A DNA stretch of 33,695 bases from JAWLCQ01 sp041687095 (GTDB lineage Bacteria; Planctomycetota; Phycisphaerae; SM23-33): the NCBI GenBank assembly GCA_041687095.1, contig JAWLCQ010000039.1, positions 1-33,695 of the forward strand, in the 5' to 3' direction. The translations under genes and the position numbers were made by a program. The notes under the pieces are model-generated. The model had not been told where the DNA came from, did not search any database, and was given only the letters and a program-made list of their open reading frames with translations. This document shows positions 8,115-15,437 of this stretch, one piece after another; the first letter of the stretch is position 1, and every line of letters begins with the position of its first letter.

Positions 8115-8632
8115 AGTGGCTCCCCAGTGGCGGCGGCCTCGAGGGCGGCCGGCAGCTGTCCGCCGTCTGCGGCGGGCAGGGCGTTGGTTTCCAGGAGACG
8201 CTGAAGGAACTCGATGGCGGCGGCGAGGTTGGCCTGGGCCTGGGGGCTCAGCCGCTCGCCGAACTCGTTGTACTCATGGCCGCGGATGGCGAGCACGTAC
8301 CCGCGGGTCTGCCCGCCGAACAGCGTATGCGCCATGTGCAGCACCATTGCGGGCGAGACGCTGTGCGTCGAGAAGCTCTCGTCATGCTTCGCTTCGAGGC
8401 GCTCGAACCGGAAGGGGTCCGGGGCGTCGACGGAGGCGTCGGCGAAGATCACCACGTCGTGCTCGGCGATCAGCGGGGCGTGCTCGACCGTGAGCTGGTA
8501 GTCGCTGTCGACGGTCACCCCGGGCAGGGCGAGGGCGTCAAGGGCCTCCGCCAGGGCGGGGCCCAGCCCGTCGTCGAGACGGCCCGGGTTGCCATAGCCG
8601 ATCACCAGCACCTTGGTCTGCACGTCGGTCAT
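8111..8632 (-). CDS. hoxW: Hydrogenase maturation endopeptidase
   Basis: 173 residues, HupD/HycI/HoxW peptidase fold. The N-terminus VLVIGYGNPGRLDDGLGPAL carries the family GN-P...DDG-G signature with an acidic nickel-sensing residue; the second acidic position is in FADASVDAPDP and the His in THSVSPAMVLHM. These enzymes cut the C-terminal peptide of the large subunit after nickel insertion. HoxH here has such a peptide of 25 residues. Start ATG 8632 overlaps the hoxH TGA (ATGA), which fits a dedicated protease. The C-terminus (about 150-173) is Ala-rich and probably not part of the fold. Confidence 0.93.
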   Translation of the reverse strand: MTDVQTKVLVIGYGNPGRLDDGLGPALAEALDALALPGVTVDSDYQLTVEHAPLIAEHDVVIFADASVDAPDPFRFERLEAKHDESFSTHSVSPAMVLHMAHTLFGGQTRGYVLAIRGHEYNEFGERLSPQAQANLAAAIEFLQRLLETNALPAADGGQLPAALEAAATGEPL

Positions 8633-10092
8633 CCCTTGCTCTTGCTCTGCAGCAGGTTGCCCTGGGCGTCGTAGAGTTCGACGGTGAGGGGCATCTGGCC
8701 CAGGGCGTGGGTGGCGCAGGAGAGGCAGGGGTCGTAGGCCCGGATGGCGACCTCGATGGTGTTCAGCAGGCCCTCGGTGATCTCGGGCTTGCCGCTGAGG
8801 TGCGACTGGGCGACGGACTGCACCGCCCGGTTCATCGGCTCGTTGTTGCTGGTGGTGGAGACGATGAGGTTGGCCATGACGACCTGGTCGTCCTGGTTCA
8901 CGCGGTAGTGGTGGAACAGCGTGCCGCGCGGGGCCTCGACGATCGCGATGCCCTCGTCCCGCCGCTCGCCCTTGGTCACCAGGTCCTGCCCCTGGAGGTC
9001 CTCGTCGTGCAGCAGGTCGCGGATGCACTCGATGGAGTGCAGCAGCTCGATCATGCGGGCCCAGTGGTAGGCCATGGTGATGTTGTTGGGCTTCCCGTCG
9101 GTGACGGCCATGAACTCCTGGCGGGCGGTTTCGGCCTCGGGGGTGGGGATGAAGTCGCAGGCGTTGACGCGGGACAGCGGGCCCACGCGGTACCAGCCGT
9201 TCTCCGCCCCGAGGGACTTGATGAACGGGAACTTCATGTACGACCAGGAGCGGACCTCCTCGGCGATGTAGTCGAGGTACTGGCTGGGGGCGACCTGGTC
9301 GAAGATCGTGTTGCCCTCGGCGTCGATGGCCCGCAGGTTCCCGTCGTAGAGGTCCATCGCCCCGTCGGGGCGGACGAGCGACAGGTGGTTGGACCGGAAG
9401 GACCCGAAGTCGGCGAGTTCGTCGAGGTGCTCGACGGTGTAGTCCTTGGCGATCTTCAGCGCCCCGCGGGCCCACGTCATGTGCTGCTCGAGGTCCTTCA
9501 GGAACCCGTCGCGCTCGGAGAGGGAGAGGTTCTTGTTGATGCCCCCGGGGATCGCCCCGGTCCCGTGGATCTTCTTGCCCGCGGTGGCCTTGATGATCTC
9601 CTGGCCGTACTTGCGCATCATCACGCCCTGGACGGCGAGGTCGGGGTACTTCCGGGCGACCCCGATGACGTTGCGGATGGCGGGGTCGGCGTCGAACCCG
9701 AACAGCAGGTCCGGGCTCGCCAGGTGGAAGAAGTGCAGGGCGTGGGACTGGTACGTCTGCCCGTAGTGCATGAGCCTGCGCATCTTCTCGGCGGTGGGGG
9801 TGAGGGTGTCGGCCCCGACGATCATGTCCATCGCCTTGGCCGCGCAGAGGTGGTGCGAGACCGGGCAGATCCCGCACAGCCGCTGGACGGTGACGGGGAC
9901 CTCCCAGTAGGGGCGGCCCTGGATGAACCGCTCGAACCCGCGGAACTCCACGATGTGCAGGCGGGCCTGGTGGACGCGGTTCTGGTCGTCCAGGAGGAGG
10001 GAGACCTTCCCGTGCCCCTCGACGCGGGTCACCGGAGAGATCGCAATGCGCTTCAGTTCGCTCTTCTTAGATGTCTGTGCTTCGGTGGTCAT
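8629..10092 (-). CDS. hoxH: NAD-linked [NiFe] hydrogenase large subunit HoxH (group 3d)
   Basis: 487 residues. Carries the NiFe(CN)2CO site for reversible H2 oxidation. The L1 motif RLCGICPVSHH has Cys73 and Cys76; the L2 motif DPCLSCATH has Cys456, Cys459 and His462. The conserved Glu25 of RVEGHG is present. A 25-residue C-terminal peptide after His462 (starting ALGQMPLTVEL) should be removed by HoxW. Together with HoxF, HoxU and HoxY encoded upstream this is a cytoplasmic bidirectional NAD-reducing enzyme, not a membrane uptake or F420 enzyme. CGGAGAC lies 7-10 nt before the ATG, 19 nt after hoxY. No Hyp maturation genes are nearby, so they must lie elsewhere. Confidence 0.96.
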   Translation of the reverse strand: MTTEAQTSKKSELKRIAISPVTRVEGHGKVSLLLDDQNRVHQARLHIVEFRGFERFIQGRPYWEVPVTVQRLCGICPVSHHLCAAKAMDMIVGADTLTPTAEKMRRLMHYGQTYQSHALHFFHLASPDLLFGFDADPAIRNVIGVARKYPDLAVQGVMMRKYGQEIIKATAGKKIHGTGAIPGGINKNLSLSERDGFLKDLEQHMTWARGALKIAKDYTVEHLDELADFGSFRSNHLSLVRPDGAMDLYDGNLRAIDAEGNTIFDQVAPSQYLDYIAEEVRSWSYMKFPFIKSLGAENGWYRVGPLSRVNACDFIPTPEAETARQEFMAVTDGKPNNITMAYHWARMIELLHSIECIRDLLHDEDLQGQDLVTKGERRDEGIAIVEAPRGTLFHHYRVNQDDQVVMANLIVSTTSNNEPMNRAVQSVAQSHLSGKPEITEGLLNTIEVAIRAYDPCLSCATHALGQMPLTVELYDAQGNLLQSKSKG

Positions 10093-10111
10093 GGGGGTGT
10101 CTCCGGTCGGG

Positions 10112-10657
10112 TTAGTCGTACTTCAGCAGCTCGTAGGGGAGCTGCAGGGGCTTGTCGGTCAGGAGGGCGACCACCGCCTCCCAGATCGCGTCCGCGGGCG
10201 GGGGGCAGCCCGGGAGGATGTAGTCGATCTTCACGACCTCGTGGCAGGGCATGACCCGGTTGAGGCACAGCGGCAGCTCGGGGTCGTTGGGGACCTGCCC
10301 CGAGACGTTGTACACCGTGGGCCCGTTGAGGTACGCCTCGTCGAGGCACTCGCGGAGGGGGATGGTGTTGCGCATCGCGGGCACCCCGCCGCTCTGGGCG
10401 CAGTCCCCCACGCTCACCAGGATGTCGCAGTGCCTGCGGAACTCCTGCAGCGTGTGGACGTTCTCCTCGTTCGCGCAGCCGCCCTCGATGAGCCCGATGC
10501 GGCAGCGCCCGGTGAACTCCTTGATGTCGTCCACGGGGGACTTGTCGAACTCAACCAGCTCGATGAGCTGCAGGATGCGCTCGTCGATGTCCAGGATGGA
10601 CATGTGACAGCCGAAGCAACCGGCGAGCGAACAGGTGGCAATCTTCGGTTTCGACAT
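10112..10657 (-). CDS. hoxY: NAD-linked [NiFe] hydrogenase small subunit HoxY
   Basis: 181 residues from the ATG at 10657, which has AGGTGA 5 nt upstream; an in-frame GTG at 10666 has no usable ribosome binding site. It is the short small-subunit type with one proximal [4Fe-4S] cluster: Cys14 and Cys17 (CFGC), Cys86 (GDCAQSG) and Cys151 (PGCPP). It lacks a Tat signal and the C-terminal medial/distal cluster domain of uptake hydrogenases, which places the enzyme in the cytoplasm. It passes electrons between HoxH and HoxU. Gene spacing is 10 nt from hoxU and 19 nt to hoxH. Confidence 0.95.
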   Translation of the reverse strand: MSKPKIATCSLAGCFGCHMSILDIDERILQLIELVEFDKSPVDDIKEFTGRCRIGLIEGGCANEENVHTLQEFRRHCDILVSVGDCAQSGGVPAMRNTIPLRECLDEAYLNGPTVYNVSGQVPNDPELPLCLNRVMPCHEVVKIDYILPGCPPPADAIWEAVVALLTDKPLQLPYELLKYD

Positions 10658-10667
10658 GGCGTTCACC

Positions 10668-11390
10668 TCACTTGTTGACCCGGGCGGGGGCGTGCTCGGC
10701 GACGTCCGCGCCGATCGGCTTGTGGTCGTACATGCGCTTCCCGACGGGCACCACGAACCCGACGCGCTTCCGCAGCAGCGCCCCCACGGGGCAGACGTCG
10801 ACGGCCTTGTCGGTCACGTCGGCGTCGGTGTCCTGCAGGCGGGCGGCGGCGTTGATGGCGACCCGCTTGTGGGGGCCGCGCCCGACGAAGTCGAACACGT
10901 GCTTGCCGTCCAGATCCCGCGACGCCCGCACGCACCGCCCGCACAGGATGCAGCGGTTGCGGTCGATCCAGATGTCCGGGTGCGACATGTCCACCTCGCG
11001 GACCGGGAACTGGAACGGGAAGTGCGGGCTCGTCATGCCCAAACGGTAGCCCATCGCCTGCAACTCGCAGTTGCCGCTCTTCTCGCAGACCATGCAGAAG
11101 TGGTTGCCCTCCACGAAGAGCATCTCCACCAGGTTCCGCCGCATCTGCGTGAGCTGCTCCGTCTCGTTCTCCACCACCATCCCGTCGGACACGGGCTGGG
11201 TGCAGGCGGTCTGCGGGCGGCCGTTCACCATCACCGTGCACAGCCGGCAGCTCCCGTGGGGGGCCAGGTCCTCCAGGGCGCACAGGCGGGGGATGTACAC
11301 CCCGGCCGCGTCCGCCGCTTCCATGATCGTTTGCCCAGGCTCGGCCTGGAGTTCCACGCCGTCAATCGTGATCGTGACTTTCTCGCTCAT
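10668..11390 (-). CDS. hoxU: Hydrogenase diaphorase Fe-S subunit HoxU
   Basis: 240 residues, homologous to the N-terminal part of complex I NuoG. The [2Fe-2S] ferredoxin domain shows RLCALEDLAPHGSCRLC and a later TACTQPV cysteine. The NuoG-type His/Cys cluster follows (EGNHFCMVCEKSGNC), then one ferredoxin-like [4Fe-4S] set (RCILCGRCVRA with VDVCPVGALL). Electrons run HoxY - HoxU - HoxF. The match of the EGNHFC...CEKSGNC segment to HoxU of NAD-reducing hydrogenases is good evidence for group 3d. ATG 11390 is preceded by GGGAG and lies 19 nt after hoxF. Confidence 0.95.
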   Translation of the reverse strand: MSEKVTITIDGVELQAEPGQTIMEAADAAGVYIPRLCALEDLAPHGSCRLCTVMVNGRPQTACTQPVSDGMVVENETEQLTQMRRNLVEMLFVEGNHFCMVCEKSGNCELQAMGYRLGMTSPHFPFQFPVREVDMSHPDIWIDRNRCILCGRCVRASRDLDGKHVFDFVGRGPHKRVAINAAARLQDTDADVTDKAVDVCPVGALLRKRVGFVVPVGKRMYDHKPIGADVAEHAPARVNK

Positions 11391-11409
11391 GGGGTCTCCC
11401 GCTGGGGGG

Positions 11410-13227
11410 TTACTCGGTGTACAGGACGCTGGGGCGCCCGGCGATGGCCTCGGCGTCGCAGAGCATGGCGTGGATGTCGAACGACGCCTGGAAGCCCTCG
11501 GGCTGCACCTTCAGGAGCGTCTGGTACAGCTCGGGGAAGTGGTCCAGCGTGCTCACGATCGGGTTGGGGGAGGTCTGCCCCAGCCCGCACCGCGCGGTGA
11601 TCTTCATCGTCTGGCCCAGGTCGCGGAGGTACGCGATGTCCTCCGGCTCGCCCTTGCCGCGGCGGATCCGCTCCAGCCGCTCCTTCAGCAGCACGTTGCC
11701 CACGCGGCAGGCGGTGCAGTACCCGCAGGACTCCTCGATGAAGAAGTCCAGGAACGCGTCGACGACCTGCAGCAGGTCGCGCTGGGGCCCGAAGACCATC
11801 AGCGACCCGCCGGTGGCGAGGTCATCGTAGCAGATCGTCCGCCCGAAGTCCTTGGGCCCGACCATCTGCCCGCTGGGCCCCCCGACCTGGACGGCGGCGG
11901 CGTCCTCGCCCCCGCACATCCGCAGGAAGTCCCCGAGGCGCGTCCCGAAGGACACCTCGTACACCCCGGGCCGCATGACGTCCCCGCTGACGGAGATGAC
12001 CTTGGTCCCGGGCGAGCCCTTGGAGCCCATCTGGGCGAACCAGCCCGGGCCCTTCTCCAGGACGCGGGCGGCGCAGCAGAAGGTCTCGACGTTGTTGACG
12101 GCGGTCGGGCAGCCGTTGTAGCCCTTCTGGGCGGGGAACGGCGGGCGGGTCTTGGGATCGCCCCGCAGCCCCTCGCAGGAACTGATGAGGCTGCTCTCCT
12201 CCCCGCAGATGTAGGCCCCGGCACCCATCTGGATGCGGATGTCGAAGTCGAACCCCTTCTTGCCGGCCACGTCCTTCCCGAGCAGCCCGCTGCGGCGGCG
12301 CTCGTTGAGGGTGTGCTCGAGGAACTGGCGGAGGTAGGCGTACTCCGCCCGCAGGTAGAACAGCCCGTGCTTGGCCCCGATGGCGTACCCGGCGACGGTC
12401 ATGCCCTCAAAGACGGTGTCGGGCCTCTCCGTGAGGATCACGCGGTCCTTGAAGGTCCCGGGCTCGCCCTCGTCGGCGTTGCACAGGACGTACTTGGTGT
12501 CCCCGACGGCGGCGCGGGTGAAGTCCCACTTCATCCCCGCCGGGAACCCCGCCCCGCCGCGCCCGCGGAGGCGGGCGGTCTTCACGTCGCGGATGACCTC
12601 CGCGGGGGTCATGGCGACGGCCTTGCGGATGGCGTCGCCCGGGGTCAGGTCGGCGAAGACGACCGGCCCGGGCTGGCAGAGGTTGTTCACCACGCGGGAG
12701 CGGATGAGTTCGTGGGCGTTGTTGCCGTCGCCCAGCTTGTGCACGAGCTTCCGGGGGTCCATGTGCTGGCGAAGCTCCCGCACGACCCGCCGGGCCGTGT
12801 CCGGGGAGAGCCAGTTGATCACCTCGTCGTTCACCAGCGCCGCCGGGGCCTGATCGCACATCCCGATGCACGGGGTGTACTCGAGGGTGATCTGCCCGTC
12901 CGGCGTGGTCTGCCCGAAGGAGATGCCCAGCTCGTCCTCGAGGACCTGGGCGACGCGATCGGCTCCGGCGAAACGATCGATGATGTCGTTGCACAGCCGG
13001 ATGACCACCTTGCCCTTGGGCTTCTCCGACAGGAAGGCGTAGAAGCTCACGACGCTCTCGACGTCGATGCGGTCGGCCTGCAGCTGCCGGGCGATGAGGT
13101 CCATCGCCTGGCTGCTGACGCAGCCGAACCGCTGCTGGACCTCGCGGACGATGTCCATCATCCGCCCGCGATCGTCGCCGAAGCGGCAACAGATCTCCTG
13201 TACTGCCGACTCGAGGGGTTCAGTCAT
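11410..13227 (-). CDS. hoxF: Hydrogenase diaphorase flavoprotein HoxF with fused NuoE-like domain
   Basis: 605 residues. Residues about 1-150 are a NuoE/HoxE-like thioredoxin-fold domain; about 180-600 are NuoF-like. The NADH/FMN motifs are GRGGAGFPAG, NADEGEPGTFKDR and GAGAYICGEESSL. The [4Fe-4S] cluster ligands are Cys501, 504, 507 (ESCGYCTACR) and Cys547 (ARCGLGQ). It exchanges electrons with NAD(H). The N-domain [2Fe-2S] site is unusual: Cys79, Cys120 and Cys124 are present, but the expected second Cys of CX4C is Asp84 (RLCNDIIDRF). Because NuoE and NuoF parts are fused, no separate hoxE is needed. First gene of the operon; GGAGAGG lies just before the ATG. Confidence 0.95.
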   Translation of the reverse strand: MTEPLESAVQEICCRFGDDRGRMMDIVREVQQRFGCVSSQAMDLIARQLQADRIDVESVVSFYAFLSEKPKGKVVIRLCNDIIDRFAGADRVAQVLEDELGISFGQTTPDGQITLEYTPCIGMCDQAPAALVNDEVINWLSPDTARRVVRELRQHMDPRKLVHKLGDGNNAHELIRSRVVNNLCQPGPVVFADLTPGDAIRKAVAMTPAEVIRDVKTARLRGRGGAGFPAGMKWDFTRAAVGDTKYVLCNADEGEPGTFKDRVILTERPDTVFEGMTVAGYAIGAKHGLFYLRAEYAYLRQFLEHTLNERRRSGLLGKDVAGKKGFDFDIRIQMGAGAYICGEESSLISSCEGLRGDPKTRPPFPAQKGYNGCPTAVNNVETFCCAARVLEKGPGWFAQMGSKGSPGTKVISVSGDVMRPGVYEVSFGTRLGDFLRMCGGEDAAAVQVGGPSGQMVGPKDFGRTICYDDLATGGSLMVFGPQRDLLQVVDAFLDFFIEESCGYCTACRVGNVLLKERLERIRRGKGEPEDIAYLRDLGQTMKITARCGLGQTSPNPIVSTLDHFPELYQTLLKVQPEGFQASFDIHAMLCDAEAIAGRPSVLYTE

Positions 13228-13247
13228 GGACTACCTCTCCGTTACGA

Positions 13248-13263
13248 TGTGAATTCGTTCACA
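13248..13263. promoter_or_regulatory. CRP/FNR-superfamily binding site upstream of hoxF
   Basis: TGTGAATTCGTTCACA is a perfect TGTGA-N6-TCACA dyad (half-sites of 6 bp), 21 nt before the hoxF ATG. This is the CRP-type consensus. Candidate hoxF -10 hexamers lie upstream of it (TACGAT at 13267-13272; TATATT at 13312-13317), so a bound protein would sit at or after the start of transcription, more like a repressor. The effector is unknown. Confidence 0.6.
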
Positions 13264-13501
13264 GCCATCGTACCACCAAAACATCACGATTTCACAAGAC
13301 CGTTCGACGGGAATATACCACAGGCGGCGCGGATCCGTGCCAGGCTTTTCACAGGAAATTTTCTCCCGGACGCACCGGTTCCGCCTCCGTCCGCCCCATG
13401 ATAGGCGCACTTTTCAGGATTTCTCGGAAAGCCGACCGAGGATCGCGCGACCTTCCTTTCCGGTAGAAAAGGGAACCGCTCACGGAACGGAGCCTTGGTA
13501 T

Positions 13502-13603
13502 GGGTGCCACCCTCAAGCCGCATGCGGTTCGCGGCTTGGGGGTGCTGCCCCGGGGGCCGCAGCACCCCCAAGCGGCAAACAGCGCCGCTTGAGGGTGGCA
13601 CCC
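13502..13603. repeat. Four-arm nested palindrome (REP/REPIN-like element)
   Basis: Outer arms are a perfect 17-bp inverted repeat (GGGTGCCACCCTCAAGC 13502-13518; complement 13587-13603). Inner arms are a perfect 15-bp inverted repeat (GCTTGGGGGTGCTGC 13534-13548; complement 13559-13573). The inner and outer arms are related to each other, so the element is four copies of one GCTTGRGGGTGS motif in alternating orientation, separated by spacers including GGCAAACAGCGCC. It lies between divergent promoters, so it is not a terminator of a flanking gene. Confidence 0.8.
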
Positions 13604-13686
13604 CGTGAAGGGGTACAAGAAAAGAAGGTCGCTCATACCGAGGATGGCGCGGGCCCGAAAGTCTTCCCCGCCACGGGCCGATACGG

Positions 13687-13692
13687 TACAAT
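13687..13692 (+). promoter_or_regulatory. Candidate -10 box of the DUF5989 gene
   Basis: TACAAT 50 nt before the ATG at 13743. The -35 region is weak. Confidence 0.4.
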
Positions 13693-13742
13693 GCGCCCAC
13701 GCACGTCGTCGCCGGGTCCGTCTGCACCGGGAGGAGTCCCGC

Positions 13743-13952
13743 ATGGCCGAGAAAACCAAGACCGCGTCCGCCGAGTTCGCCCGCGAAGCCGATCAGAAGC
13801 CCCCCGGCCTGCTGGCGGAGTTCTGGGACTTCATCAAGTACAACAAGAAGTGGTGGCTCACGCCCATCATCGTCGTGCTGCTCCTGCTGGGCCTGCTGAT
13901 CGTCGTCGCCACCGGCTCGCCCCTCACGCCGTTCATCTACACGCTGTTCTGA
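13743..13952 (+). CDS. DUF5989 small membrane protein
   Basis: 69 residues. A charged N-terminal region (to about 30) is followed by FWDFIKYNKKWWLTPIIVVL, one long hydrophobic helix (about 38-57), and the short tail SPLTPFIYTLF, which is the DUF5989 pattern. Function unknown; relatives often sit beside genes for exported or surface polymers. Start ATG 13743 has GGAGG 8 nt upstream (GGGAGGAGTCCCGC). Its 3' end overlaps that of the convergent superoxide dismutase gene by 16 bp, so the two transcripts can pair. A longer in-frame ATG at 13605 would add residues with no family match. Confidence 0.85.
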   Translation: MAEKTKTASAEFAREADQKPPGLLAEFWDFIKYNKKWWLTPIIVVLLLLGLLIVVATGSPLTPFIYTLF

Positions 13953-14695
13953 GGCCGGCCCGTCGCCTGCTGGAGGCGCTGGAGCGCGAAGGGCCAGTTG
14001 GCGAGGGTGAGGAAGGCATCGACCCACTTGGCCCGCTCGTTCTGGTAGTCCAGGTAGTAGGCGTGCTCCCAGACGTCGCAGACCAGCAGGGGCACGACGC
14101 CCCAGACGGTGAGGTCCTGGTGCCGCTCGGCTTGCAGGATGAGGAGTTTGTCGGCGAGGGGCTCGTAGGCGAGCACGCCCCACCCGCTGGCCATGACGTT
14201 GACGGAGGCGGCGGCGAGCTGGGCCTGGGCGGCCTCGACGGAGGTCAGGTCGCGCTTCATCCGTTCGGCGAGTTCGGGGGGCACGTCCGCGCCCCCAGGG
14301 GTCATGGAGTTCCAGAACAGCGTGTGCAGGACGTGGCCCGACCCGTGGAACGCCACGTCGCGGGACAGCGCCTGGATCCGCCCGAAGTCCTTCTGCTCCC
14401 GGGCCTCCTGCAGGGCCTGCAAAGCCGTGTTGAGGCCCTTGACGTACCCGGCGTGGTGCTTGTCGTGGTGCAGTTGCAGCGTGCGGGCGCTGTAGGCGGG
14501 CTCCAGGGCGTCGTAGGCGTAGGGCAGGGGGGGCAGGATGTACTGCCCGTCGCGGTATGCCTGCAGCATGGCCGCCCCCGGGGCACCGGAACCCGCCTCC
14601 TGCGGGGCCGCCCCCAACACCCCGTGCGTCGCCGCCACCGCCGCCGCCGTCGCTCCCAGCTTGATCGCGTCCCGTCGCGTGATCCGCGTGTCCAT
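13937..14695 (-). CDS. Tat-exported Fe/Mn superoxide dismutase
   Basis: 252 residues. The N-terminus ITRRDAIKLGATAAAVAATH is a twin-arginine signal, so the folded, metal-loaded enzyme is probably exported to the periplasm, unlike typical cytoplasmic SodA/SodB. The catalytic part starts near YILPPLPYAYDALEP. Metal ligands are His76 (LHHDKHH), His124 (VLHTLFW), Asp207 and His211 (DVWEHAYY). Gly120 and Gln193 (HQDLTVWGV) resemble the Mn-type second sphere rather than Fe-type. It converts superoxide to H2O2 and O2. Start 14695 has AGGAG 6 nt upstream; the ATG at 14700 is too close to it and out of frame. Confidence 0.94.
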   Translation of the reverse strand: MDTRITRRDAIKLGATAAAVAATHGVLGAAPQEAGSGAPGAAMLQAYRDGQYILPPLPYAYDALEPAYSARTLQLHHDKHHAGYVKGLNTALQALQEAREQKDFGRIQALSRDVAFHGSGHVLHTLFWNSMTPGGADVPPELAERMKRDLTSVEAAQAQLAAASVNVMASGWGVLAYEPLADKLLILQAERHQDLTVWGVVPLLVCDVWEHAYYLDYQNERAKWVDAFLTLANWPFALQRLQQATGRPQNSV

Positions 14696-14754
14696 GGCAT
14701 GCTCCTCTGTGGTTGAGACGCATCCCAGATCATTCGCAGGCAGTGTCGCCTGGA

Positions 14755-14792
14755 CGTGGTTGCTCCGCTGCGCTCGGCAAACCACGGCACCC
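14755..14792. repeat. Palindromic repeat related to the 13502 and 25185 elements
   Basis: CGTGGTTGC...GGCAAACCACG forms an imperfect stem (14755-14786) followed by GCACCC. It shares GGCAAAC-N-GGCACCC with the elements at 13502-13603 and 25185-25233. It is in the 420-bp gene-free gap (14696-15115) between sod and the small hypothetical gene; apart from this and the promoter at 14990, nothing else is seen there. Confidence 0.55.
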
Positions 14793-14989
14793 ACCCGAGA
14801 ACGAACTGGAACGCGTACGAAATCCCGAACCCGTCGCCCGCCCCGGCGGGCGCGGCACGGGGAAATTGTAGAGGCCCAGCCGGCGGATTCCCGGTCTCCG
14901 CCGCAACCCGCCCGTGGGGCGGACGAGGGGGGCGTCCCGGTGCAGGCTCGGCTCCCGGGGCTTCCGAAGAACCCGCGTGGACAAATCGG

Positions 14990-15018
14990 TTGCAAACGGT
15001 CCCGGGGGGGTCTACAGT
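14990..15018 (+). promoter_or_regulatory. Sigma70-type promoter for the hypothetical/lipoprotein genes
   Basis: TTGCAA (14990-14995), 17-nt spacer, TACAGT (15013-15018). Four of six matches in each box with ideal spacing, about 90 nt before the GTG at 15116. Confidence 0.5.
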
Positions 15019-15115
15019 ACGCGGGACAACGCAGCCGGAACGTGCGCGGGGCCGGACTCTCCGGATCTTCCGGGGCGTCTGCGTCCCGCGGACCGGTACG
15101 ATCGAGGTGCAGCCC

Positions 15116-15397
15116 GTGGACACCCTCCCACCCCACGTTCCCGAGCACGTGCGGCAGTTCGTGGATCGCCTGAGCCGCGAGGAGCGGATGCTGGTGGTCC
15201 TCAAGCGGGAGCTGTACGACGGCTCGTGGGATGAGATGGTCCACGACCTCCGGGCACGCCTGGAGGGCCGGCCGTACATCTTCAAACTGGCCCACCGGAT
15301 CACGGACGACCTGGGGCGGATCGAGCGGCTGCGAGCGTTCGAGCGGGAACAGGACGTGGATTTGACTGACTACGTTCGCCTGGAGTCCGAGACGTAG
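15116..15397 (+). CDS. Small conserved hypothetical protein
   Basis: 93 residues, soluble, highly charged and predicted largely helical (RQFVDRLSREERMLVVLKRE, then RIERLRAFEREQDVDLTDYV). GTG at 15116 is chosen because AGGTG lies 6 nt upstream; a GTG at 15107 is the alternative. No known motif or domain is recognised. It is 40 nt upstream of the PQQ-like lipoprotein gene and probably co-transcribed. Coding is supported by strong third-position GC bias and a normal protein composition, in contrast to the Arg/Pro-rich shadows around it. Confidence 0.7.
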   Translation: MDTLPPHVPEHVRQFVDRLSREERMLVVLKRELYDGSWDEMVHDLRARLEGRPYIFKLAHRITDDLGRIERLRAFEREQDVDLTDYVRLESET

Positions 15398-15437
15398 CGT
15401 CCGGCGAATCCGGGAGAACAGCCTCAAGGAGCAGCGC

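Larger units (their letters stand above)
13228..13742. other. 515-bp gene-free divergent region hoxF / DUF5989
   Basis: No supportable gene. It contains a CRP/FNR-type box, a TATATT hexamer (13312-13317, minus strand) that could be a hoxF -10 although its -35 is poor, an AT-richer stretch to about 13480, the multi-arm palindrome at 13502-13603, and a TACAAT hexamer near the DUF5989 gene. Confidence 0.6.

Noticed and set aside
10658..10666. GTG start of hoxY at 10666
   Set aside because: No ribosome binding site at the right distance, while ATG 10657 has AGGTGA.
13318..13345. Sigma54 promoter (TGGCACG on the minus strand) for hoxF
   Set aside because: No GC of a -12 element at the required distance; spacing is off by one and no TTGC follows.
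14696..15115. Extension of the small hypothetical protein upstream to an ATG at 14756
   Set aside because: The added 120 residues cover the promoter and a palindromic repeat and have a shadow-like composition.
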